The translations under genes were made by a program, and so were the position numbers. A stretch of DNA of 64,000 nucleotides from Anaeramoeba flamelloides (Eukaryota; Metamonada; Anaeramoebidae): contig JANTQA010000023.1 in NCBI GenBank assembly GCA_027625915.1, positions 16,306,001-16,370,000 on the forward strand, in the 5' to 3' direction. The notes beneath the pieces are model-generated. The model worked only from the letters and a program-made list of their open reading frames with translations. It was not told the DNA's origin and searched no databases. Shown here one piece after another: positions 12,601 through 20,700 of the stretch (positions within the stretch are counted from its first letter, which is position 1; every line of letters starts with the position of its first letter).

Positions 12601-12809
12601 ATAAGGGTGGAAAAGATTATGAAAATGCCATTGCATATATCCAAGAACAATTCATGACTGCAAGTGGATTTGAAACAAATCAATTAAAAAGAGAAGTTTA
12701 TCCTTTTGTAACCTGTGCGCTTAACACTGAAAATATTGAATTTGTAATAAAAGCTGCTTTGGATACTATAATGAGAAATAATTTAAAATACTATGGAGTT
12801 TATTACTAA
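2937..12809 (+). CDS. Heterotrimeric G-protein alpha subunit, 6 exons, 356 aa
   Basis: GTPase that relays receptor signals at the plasma membrane. Exons: 2937-3063, 3202-3377, 10249-10400, 10572-10742, 12261-12360, 12465-12809. All junctions are GT..AG, the phases join without a stop, and the total of 356 aa is the usual G-alpha length. The start MGCCPSK gives Gly2 for N-myristoylation and Cys3/Cys4 for palmitoylation. The P-loop GPGESGKST is at about residues 43-51. Switch I contains LRTRVKS with the catalytic Arg. Switch [14 protein letters not shown] starts at about 198 (Gln202). The guanine-specificity motif NKKD is at 267-270 and TCAL at 325-328, where TCAT is usual. The C-terminus YGVYY has no Cys at -4, so no pertussis-toxin site is expected. 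Switch I reads SIAVEE where TTGIVE is common, which is divergent. Intron 2 is 6.87 kb and intron 4 is 1.5 kb; both carry repeats. A poly-T tract precedes the start codon. Subclass cannot be assigned. Confidence 0.95.
3815..5297. repeat. Cluster of modular hairpin repeats (family A)
   Basis: Several near-perfect palindromic modules of about 75-85 bp lie side by side. One type reads CTAGGTTTTCCAGAATTC, then an AT-rich core, then the reverse complement ending AAACCTAACG (about 3838-3912 and 5139-5210). A second has arms around TTTTAATTTTTGAAATG and its inverse (about 4945-5025 and 5217-5296). A third has arms with TCTATCGATTTTCCAAATAA (about 4370-4560 and 5028-5110). Modules are separated by words such as AAGTGCCGTAGAGTGCCTA. 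The same modules recur at 13305-13570, 33640-33935, 39795-39885, 45080-45445 and 52682-53165. No coding capacity is seen. The cluster lies inside an intron. Confidence 0.85.
4622..4792. mobile_element. 171-bp foldback element (family E, copy 1)
   Basis: The ends are inverted repeats of about 50 bp. The left end begins TACTGGTATTTGAATTCTAA and the right end closes with its near-complement ATCCAAACACCAGTA. It has inserted into the hairpin-module cluster, because hairpin-family sequence continues on both sides. Similar copies lie at 20319-20495 and 43010-43169. It is too short to encode a transposase, so it is a non-autonomous element. Confidence 0.75.
7090..7440 (-). pseudogene. Coding-like relic inside G-alpha intron 2, unclassified
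   Basis: Read on the minus strand, this stretch yields peptide-like frames with balanced residues, among them [16 protein letters not shown] and [15 protein letters not shown], unlike the low-complexity translations around it. It is broken and short, and its orientation is opposite to the host gene. The family is not certain. A weak resemblance to the middle of protein-primed family B DNA polymerases is possible but unproven, so I treat it as an unclassified fossil. Confidence 0.3.
9053..9671. mobile_element. MITE-like element family C, copy 1
   Basis: This is a 620-bp element whose left end TAAACTATTTTTCAAAAA with ATTGACTCAC is matched in inverted form at the right end (GTGAGTCACAATTTTTG followed by AAATGGAGTTTA). 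A third copy of the terminal sequence (CATTTCAAAAATTGTGAATC) lies internally near 9450, facing the same way as the left end. Three other copies are at 48680-49250, 49651-50292 and 60156-60775. No transposase is encoded. It lies in G-alpha intron 2. Confidence 0.8.
11443..11856. mobile_element. MITE-like element family B, copy 1
   Basis: About 410 bp with inverted ends of roughly 60 bp. The left end contains AACACGGTTTTTAATTGGGA and the right end contains ACCAATTAAAAACCGTGTTT. The interior includes ATAACAG, a CTTTTGGTATGGAAG segment and a TTGATTGATCAA segment that recur in all copies. Other copies: 16811-17960 (interrupted), 38903-39293 (inverted) and 54545-54937. It lies in intron 4 of the G-alpha gene and has no coding capacity. 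Confidence 0.8.
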
Positions 12810-13304
12810 AAAAAAAAACAAAAAAAAAATTATTGATATAAAAAAAAATAAAATAAATCTTTTTATTTTGAATAGGAATAAATAATATCATTCAAATTTT
12901 TGCTACTTTTTTATTTTATATTTATTTTCTGTGTCAAAAAAAAGCTAAAAATTTATTTCTCTCTTTGTTATTTTTTATTAATTAATAAAATGAAAGAACA
13001 ATATTTAATAAAAATTGATCTTAAAGATTCAATGAAGATTTTCACAAAAAAATGAAGCAAATATTTTAATATGAAATTGTTTAATTATAATTATATAAAC
13101 ATTCATAAATCAATTAACCTAAGAATATTTAATTGTAATAATTCAATTAAGTTCACAGCAATCTATTTAAAATGTTGCTTGATTATATATATATATATAT
13201 TGATTGGTAGGAAATTTATTTCCTCTTCCAGTAGATTAGGGTGTTTTTAATTTAAGATTTAAAACGAAAATTCATTTAAAATTCAGTTTATTTCTCAAAT
13301 GAAA

Positions 13305-13570
13305 AAAAAACCTAGACACTCTAAGGCATTTTCGTTGTGTTTTTTTTAATTTTAGAGAATAGAGGAAAATCTTTAATTTTCTGAACAAAAACAAGAATTT
13401 TAAAAAAAATGTTTAGCTTTTCCAAGAATTTTAAAGAATAGGATAAAATATTTGATTTTACTCTATTTTTTTGAATTTCGGAAAATCTTTGTTTGGTTGT
13501 TTTTAATTTTAGAAATAAACTGAAAATTTTAGAAATTTTCATTTTATTTTAGAAATTAAAAAAAAAAGGG
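13305..13570. repeat. Degenerate hairpin modules (family A)
   Basis: The segment begins with CCTAGACACTCTAAGGCA, the inverted form of the family spacer. It contains the palindromic core GAATAGGATAAAATATTTGA with its partner and a second module ending in AAATTAAAAAAAAAAGGGCA. It lies about 500 bases downstream of the G-alpha stop codon. It is more diverged than the clusters at 3815 and 33640. Confidence 0.65.
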
Positions 13571-14149
13571 CACCTATCGATACTATGTGGTACTTTAAAA
13601 CACAAATTTTATTTATATTATTATTTTATCTCATAATTTTTAAATCTGATTTACCTTTCCATCCAGAACTATTGGTTATAAAATTTTCAGGAATATTATT
13701 TAGATTTCCATCTAATTATTTTAAGTTTTTTTATTTCCCAATTTATCTTTATTTTTTTTTTGAAAATATAAATTGTTCTGATAATTATCCAAAACCATTA
13801 ATTTTTTTTCTTTTTTTATTTAACTCTTCTTTCTTCGATTAAAACTCAGTCTTGATCTATTTTACTTTCAGTTTTTTAAATTACTTTTTTGGATAATGTG
13901 GATTAATTTCCGAAATTTTGTTAATATTTTATTTAAATAAATATCCTTCGAGTGAAAATCTTTTTATGTTATATTAGCAATAACTAAAACATAAAATTAT
14001 TGACCAATATATATATATATATTAAAAACTTTATAATTTTAATCCATTAACTAATTTTTCTTTGGTTAAAAAACATTTTAATTATTTTTGAAATTCTCTT
14101 TTATATTTTTTAAAGTTTTTTTGTTCAAATATTTTTCTTTTTATAATAA

Positions 14150-14325
14150 ATTCAAAAATATTTAATATCTGATAAATAATTTGAAATTAAAGTTTTATAA
14201 GGATTTTGATTTATTCCAAAAACTTGTATAATTTTATTAATTATTATTAACTTTTTATCAATTTCTGGAATTGTGCCTTTCATTATTAAAATTAAATCAT
14301 CTTCAAATAAAAATTGAATTTTTTT
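14150..14325 (-). pseudogene. LINE reverse-transcriptase relic (YADD region)
   Basis: On the minus strand one frame reads FEDDLILIMKGTIPEIDKKL, followed by an FGINQNPYK segment. It aligns with the better-preserved LINE at 31500-32905, which has YADDLILIMKGPLISLK and FGMNPHNKK at the same spacing. The first two residues of the YADD box have changed to FEDD. A possible decayed continuation lies at 13600-13830. It is a short remnant and clearly non-functional. Confidence 0.65.
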
Positions 14326-15062
14326 GGATCAGAGAACAATATCCTTCAATTTGGAAAATTCAGTTAGAAAAATCTGTTCATTTTCCAATTTGAAGCAGAT
14401 TAATTTTCTAATGATTCTTTTGAGAACCCAAAAAATTCGAAATAATAAACAGATCTTAGGGGGGGTATATTTCTAAGATATGAAGATGTTTATTAATTGT
14501 GTTATTTTAAATTTACTTCTCAAAAAGAATTTTCATTATGAAAAACTAGGCCAAAAAAACTCTAATTTTGAAGTTAAAAACCACAACAAATAAAAAAAAT
14601 TGAATTTATTAAAATAGATTTCGAAAATAATATTAAAATATTAATGATTTTGAAATATTTTCTATTATAATCTCAAATTTTAACACTTTCAAATATTTAA
14701 AAGTAACTGTAAAATATATTTAGAACAGCTTGAGGAATTATTTGTTTTAATAGATTTGGAATATAAATTGTGTAATATTAAAAGCAAATTTTGGTAAAGC
14801 TCTTTAAAGAAAATTAAAAAAAGTGAAAAATTTCCCTTTTTTTTTGAGAGGAAAAAATTTTCACAATTTTAAGAAAAGAGATAATTGAATCCTTTCGAGA
14901 GCACCTATTTCCACATTTTCATCATTTTTGTCTGGCTATTTAGTCTTGAATATCAGTACACACCAAAATAGAAAAGTAATCTATCAAAACGAAACTTAGC
15001 TTAAAAAAATTATAAATTTTTCATTTTTCTCATTTTACTTTTTTTTTTTTTTTTTTAAAACA

Positions 15063-16321
15063 ATGAGTTTATCAAACGAACAAATCGAAGAATTTAAAGA
15101 AGCTTTTAACCTTTTTGACAAAGAAGGAAATGTAAAATTTCACCAAAATAAGCATTCAACTTTTTTTTCCTTTTTCAATAAGCAAGAGATTAACCCAAAA
15201 TATTTAAAACAAAAACAAAAACTACTTTTTTTTTTTTTTTTCAAACAATCCTTTATTAACAAAAGGGTGTTGTTGAAGGTAAAGAAATTGGATCTATTCT
15301 TAGAGCATTAGGGATCAACCCAACTGAGACTGAACTTCAAGATATGGTAAAGATTATCCTTTTTTTTTTTTTTTTTCCTTTTTAAAAAGCTTAACTTTCT
15401 CATTACCATCAATTTTTATCTTTCTTTCAATTTTTTTTTTTAATAATGCACATCCAACCAACCAAATCAAATCAAATAATTTGTGAAATTGGGAATTTGT
15501 TTTGGTTCCTTTTTTCTTCATATTAAAACACAAAAAACAAATAATTTTGAAAATTCTTGGCAATTCTAAAGATGAATGAAATACAAGACAAAGAAAATGG
15601 GTAAAATTTCTATTCCTTTTTGAAGCACATTTTTTCTCTTTACACACCCAAAATTCACTCTCTCTTTTTTGTTTCTTGTGTTGCTCAATACCTTCTTTTT
15701 TGTTTTTTTTATTTTAATTTTTAATCAAATTCAAAAAAACCTTTCAAATTAATTGCTTTTTGAATCACAGACTTTTAACATTTAATTCCTTTTTGAACAA
15801 AATAACAAAAAAATTATCTGAAGAAGAAGATCCTGAAGATATTATCAATTCTTTCAGAGTGTTTGATCGTGTAAGTTAAACTTTGAACTTTTTTGGTTTC
15901 AATTTTTCATATTCTTAATTCTTAAAATCCTTGTGTATTTGTTTTGTTTGTTATTTCATTTTTGATTTGATTGTTTTTTTTTTTTTTTTAATTAACAAAA
16001 AGGAAGGTCAAGGATTTGTCTCTTCAGGAGAATTACATCACATTATGACAACAATTGGAGAGGCGTTAACTAAAGAAGAAGCTGACCAAATGATCCAAGA
16101 AGCAGATCCAAATGGAACAGGAAAAATTTACTATGAAGGTATCAATTTTCTTTTCACTTTTTCTTTTTTTTCTTAGTTCCTTATTTCTTCTTTTCCTGTT
16201 TTTGTTCTTTTTATTGAATCAATTTCCTTTTTCTTTCTTATAATTACATTTATGTTTCTGTTACTTCTTTTTATTTAATTACACACAAATAGAATTTGTT
16301 GATTTAATGCTAGCAAAATAA
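15063..16321 (+). CDS. Calmodulin-like EF-hand protein, 6 exons, 147 aa
   Basis: Calcium sensor or myosin-light-chain-like protein. Exons: 15063-15131, 15266-15346, 15572-15600, 15771-15870, 16003-16138, 16293-16321. All junctions are GT..AG and the phases are consistent; the length is 147 aa against about 149 for calmodulin. It opens MSLSNEQIEEFKEAFNLFD as calmodulins do. Loop 1 is DKEGNGVVEGKE. Loop 2 (QDKENGLLTFNS) lacks the first Asp and the final Glu, so it is probably not calcium-binding. Loop 3 is DREGQGFVSSGE and loop 4 DPNGTGKIYYEE; both end in Glu but are weaker than canonical loops. The protein ends EFVDLMLAK. The 29-nt exon 3 (MNEIQDKENG) is needed to supply the start of loop 2 and to restore frame into exon 4. 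The divergence suggests a calmodulin paralogue or essential-type light chain rather than calmodulin itself. Confidence 0.9.
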
Positions 16322-16810
16322 ACAAAAATTTGAAATTCACCATTTCTGATCATGATTTCGTCAAACTATCCTTTATTAAATCTTCACTATTCCATCCTTA
16401 AAAGAATGTGCTAAACAATGAACCTTTTTATCTAGTGATCAAAATATATTTGATATCAAAAGCATTGTCAAAATCCAAAATTCATTGTCACAATACCGTT
16501 GTTTAATGCTAAAATAATTTAATATAAAATAAAAATTCAAAATCATTTTAAATTAATCTTTGAGCAATGATTAAATATCTTAAAAATACTGCTGTTTTAA
16601 AAAATTGAGCACTAAAAGTTTTCTAAAGTATTAATAAAACTAATTCAAACATGCAAATTTGGCAGTTTGAGTTAACTTTGAAAACTTTTATCCCTCAATT
16701 TTTTAAAAAAGCTATATACACTATTTTAAAAAATTTTTTTTTGGTAATTCAATCATAATTTTCGATTTAAAATATAAGAATTGTCATTTGGGAAAAAAAA
16801 ATGAAACAGA

Positions 16811-17960
16811 GAAAAAAAGTGAAATAAAGTTTTTAATTGGGAACCTTAATAGAAACTGAAAATGAAAAGCCAGATCAATTAATAAAAGAAAAAAATAAAT
16901 GATTAAGGGTCTAGTCATTTACCGTGGATTTGTACCATATCCAAGGGGTGGCTTGAAAACTAAAAGGGGTATTGTGAAATTGCCCTTCTTTTGATTGACA
17001 TAATTCAGATAACAAATAAAAAATTTCGAGATAATCTCATTGGCAAAAAATCCAATTCAAACAAAATGTTTAAAAAAAAAATTCCAATTTCTAAAAAACC
17101 ATTACTTGCAACTTTTTTTAAATTTCCAAAGGGTTAAATTTAAAAAAAAAAAAAAAAATTAATTACAAATTTCTTCAATTTAAAAAATCAAATTTTAAAA
17201 AAAAAATTATTTGCTTCTTTTTTTAAATTTCCAAAGTTAAATTTCTTTAATTTAAAACAAATTGTTTTCTACAAGTATACAATCAATTAAATTCGATTTA
17301 ATATAATTTTTAGGTTAGATTGTAACCTCTATATTTGACAAAGTAAGTCTTTTGTGGAATTCTTGATAAAAAAATAACTTATTTGAGAATAGTAAAAAAT
17401 GAAAAAAAAAAAATCTTATAGATCTCAAAAAGAATCAAAAGATCGACATTTCAAAACTAATACAGTTGTTTTCAAAATTATCTATTCTAACGATTTAAAT
17501 TAGAAATTGAGTGATACTCTTTGGTTCTTTTTTCTAAAAATGTACTCTTTTTTGATTGTTGATTTTTGGAAATCAATCAAGCTTTTCGTGTGGTTTAGTT
17601 TTTGATTGATATTAGGTGCATATTAAATTTACAAAATTTTTTTAATCCATTTCAGAAAATACTTTTTAAGAGTAATGACAGGGAAATTAAAGATAAAATG
17701 GAGCATTCAACACAATAACAACTTTTTTAATACTATCTTTTGGTCTGGTCTTTTATTTGATTGATCAATCATTCAAAATATGTTTGAAAAAATTTAACTA
17801 TTTTTGAGATCTCCAAAACCACACTTATGATTTTGTTAAGAAAGTATATTTAAATTGTTTTTGTTTTTTTGGTTGAAAATAACATGATGGATTCTTCTTT
17901 GAAGTTAATTTGTTTCTTCTTTTAATTGATTTTTACTTTATGTTTTCATGTTCTAGGTCA
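16811..17960. mobile_element. Family B MITE-like element split by an insertion
   Basis: The left part (16811-16906) matches family B (AGTTTTTAATTGGGAACCTT and AAAATGAAAAGCCAGATC). The family B sequence resumes at about 17693 with GGAGCATTCAACACAATAAC and continues to about 17960, where the canonical right end is badly diverged or lost. The roughly 785 bp between is absent from the other three copies. A nested insertion is the simplest reading. Confidence 0.75.
16907..17692. mobile_element. Insert nested in the family B element
   Basis: This block interrupts the family B copy. Its left end (GTCTAGTCATTTACCGTGGA, then ATTTGTACCATATCCAAGG) recurs in inverted orientation at about 49525-49615, where CCACGGTGAATTACTAGAGC is visible. 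So it is itself a dispersed repeat. I do not see clear inverted ends or coding sequence, and its class is unknown. Confidence 0.6.
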
Positions 17961-18649
17961 TTTTCCAGTCAAAGGGGCGAACTTATGGTGAGTGTATTAT
18001 ATGTGTTTAATGGGTTTGAATGGATATTAAATTTAAAAAATGTAATTTTGGGGAAATTCCAATTTTGATTTCATTGTTTTTATATTTTTTATACATTGTG
18101 TTTTTTCGGTAATTTTTCTATGGGACAGAGTAAATAATATGATTATTTTAGCAGTTATGTAAAAATATGTCAAAATTGATTGATTTTTTTTTTCAGTGGT
18201 AAGTTTTTTCAAGAAATTGGAGAAGAAATAAATATAGCTATATATTTAAGAAAAAAAAAGTTTTAAATTAAAATATGAATATATTTTAAAAGATATCAAA
18301 ATAAAGATATTTAACTATCCACATGATTAATGCCTTGAATTTTTTCTCAAATATTTGGAATTAAATTTTCTTTTTCAGACTAAATAAATTAATCTAGTTA
18401 ATGAAAAGAAATTTGAAATTATTTGTATTTTTTTTCGTTTCAAAGTATTAAACACAATTTCAACCTAAAAAAATAACTGAAAAAATCAGACTATTATTTA
18501 TTAATCCTAGAAACTTTTCACATTTTTTAAAAAATATCATCAGTTAGTTTTTTGGAGTTTTTTTTATTAATTCAGCTAGTGGAAATTAATGGATTTGTTA
18601 ATCTTATTTATTCCCAATCCAACATTAATAATGTACTTTTATGTACAAA

Positions 18650-19800
18650 AATGACGATTAAAGTTGAGAAATGAACTCATTTTTCAACTTTAGAGAAATG
18701 AAGTTATTTTTTTAAAAATTCTTCATTTTTCCAAATTAAATTTAGGTAAAAATACTCTTGATCTCAAGTTTTGAATTTCAAGATTGGAAATTGAAAAATA
18801 ACCAAATATTTTTTATTTTTAGGAAACTTCTCTTTCAGGGATTTTTGATATTTTATATAAAGAAACATTGAAATTATAAGCTTAAAGATATATTCAAGTA
18901 AAAAAAAAAGTTTTATAATCTTTGAAGATCGGGGAAAAATATGATCTTTTAGTTTTTTTTTCAAATAATTTATTAAATTTCTTGAAATTTTAATAAATTA
19001 GACATTATAAACTAAAATTCAAAATTTTCCACACAGCTAAAACGTTCCAAGCAATCACAATAATACAATTGCATTGAAATTGGAAATAATTTTGATTTTT
19101 GAAAAATATGAAAATCATTTTTTCATCTTTTAGTTTTTGTTTTCATTTCATTTTTTGAATTACGTAATTTGCTTAGTTGGATCAAAATTTATTTCTACAG
19201 GGTTTATATTATGTTAAAATCAAGTTGTTCCAAATAGAAGAACTCAAATAAAATTAGTTGGTAGTATCTAACCATTTGATCGATCAATTATTCCTAATAG
19301 AATTTCAACAAATTTACTAATGTATTTTTTTGTTTTGCTCTCTCCAAAATTTTTAACACACCCTTGATTTATTTGTATTGATAATTATTTATTTATTGTT
19401 TTGTGAGTATTGTAATTTATAAACAAATGTTAACATTTCAATTAGTAAATGGTTCTAATTTGATAAATCTTCAGGAATTGATTAAATAAGGTTTTTTTTT
19501 CACAAATCGACTTTTGGTGTGTTAAAAATTTTGAATTGGGGTTTACATTTTTTTTTATATTATTTCGATTAAAATATACAAAACATTATTATTTAAATAA
19601 ACTATTTAATAATATCTTTTTTTTTTTTCATTATTATTAAAATCATTCATTGAATGAGTTTTCTTTGTTTGAAAAATATTAAAAAAGATTGAGAAAGAAT
19701 TTTAAAGAAGTCTATTTGAATATTATTTTCAATCTTTGGGTAGTTAACAAATCAATAAAAAAAAATTAAGATTGGGTTATCAATTATTAATTAAAAATAA
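18650..19800. repeat. Large degenerate repeat H, copy interrupted by a family D element
   Basis: The flanks 18650-18995 and 19560-19800 align with 57370-57720 and 57765-58010. Shared words include GAGAAATGAAGTTATT, AATTTCTTGAAATTT and AAATTAAGATTGGGTTAT. In the 57-kb copy the two parts are nearly adjacent. Here they are separated by the family D element at 19008-19545. The class of repeat H is unknown and no coding sequence is seen. Confidence 0.6.
19008..19545. mobile_element. MITE-like element family D, copy 1
   Basis: About 540 bp. The left end TATAAACTAAAATTCAAAAT with TTTCCACACAG is inverted at the right end (TTGGTGTGTTAAAAATTTTG, then AATTGGGGTTTA). Other copies are at 46615-47284 and 59289-59822, with a left-end fragment at 54066-54270. 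Interior words such as TTACGTAAT and TTTGATCGATCAA are shared. TA dinucleotides at the ends would fit Tc1/mariner-type targets, but this is not proven. Confidence 0.75.
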
Positions 19801-20318
19801 TCAAATTAAAAAAGTATTTTTTTTTGGGTATAAATTGGATTTATCTCTTTTAAATAAGTATTTTTGGGGAATATATTATGATTTAAAGGTTTTTTTTTCA
19901 GATTTTTTTGATACACAAAAAAGATAAAATTGATTTGAACTTTAATCCTTGAATAAATAAATTATAATTGTTTTTCAAGTTTAAAAGAATTAGTATATTT
20001 TTTTTGAAATTACTTAGATTTTTTATACCTAGTTATTTGAAAACTTATAACCTTTTTTTTGAAATATATTTATTTACAATTTCTTCAAAGACAATAAGTT
20101 TTCTTTCTTCTTTCAAAGAAAATATTTTTTTTGTAAATAATTTGGAAATATGTTGAATTTTGAACTTTTCAAAAATGAGAAAGCTGGATTAAAGTTTGTA
20201 AAAATAAGAATTCAATTCTGAAAAAAGAAATGATAATAAGTTTGCTCTTTATAGTCATCAGATTTTTACTTTATTTTTTTATATCATGTAGCAGATAAAT
20301 TGTTTTTTAATTTTTTTT

Positions 20319-20495
20319 TACTGGTATTTGAATTATAAAAGGGAAAGAATATTTACTTCCTTTTCCGAATTTTTTTACTCTTTATAAAGAGAGTTTTCAA
20401 GCAAGTAGGTTGTAATTGAAAAACTATATTTTATAAAGAAAAATATTGAAAATGAAGTGAAAATTATTTCAGGATTTATAATTCAAATATCAATA
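20319..20495. mobile_element. Foldback element family E, copy 2
   Basis: The left end TACTGGTATTTGAATTATAA and the inverted right end TTATAATTCAAATATCAATA mark a 177-bp copy of the element first seen at 4622-4792. It ends about 200 bases upstream of the ubiquitin-domain gene start and so may overlap that gene's promoter region. Confidence 0.7.
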
Positions 20496-20700
20496 TGTTT
20501 ACTTGAAGATTTTTTTGAAAGTTTACAGGATCCTTAAACTGAATAGTATTAACTTCAAAATAGCAAAAATTTTGTGATGGTTTCAAGGAAAAAGCAGTTT
20601 TGGGATCAGAGCATGAGATTTCAAACTTTTTATTTCGGAATTGAAATTTTATCCCAAATTGAAAATAAATTTAAAAAACCATTTTTTATTATTTTCATAA

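Larger units (their letters stand above)
12810..15062. other. Intergenic region between G-alpha and the calmodulin-like gene
   Basis: Poly-A and poly-T runs directly follow the G-alpha stop codon and probably include its 3' UTR. Further on lie a degenerate hairpin-module cluster (13305-13570), a weak minus-strand coding-like relic (about 13600-13830) and a LINE reverse-transcriptase relic (about 14150-14325). Short AT microsatellites sit near 13182 and 14010. No other gene is visible. Confidence 0.5.
16322..20700. other. Intergenic region rich in repeats
   Basis: No gene is recognised in this 4.4-kb stretch. It contains an interrupted family B element (16811-17960) with a foreign 785-bp insert, parts of the large degenerate repeat H (about 18650-18995 and 19560-19800) split by a family D element (19008-19545), and a foldback element (20319-20495). 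The last 200 bases lie just upstream of the ubiquitin-domain gene and may hold its promoter, but I see no clear motif. Confidence 0.6.
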
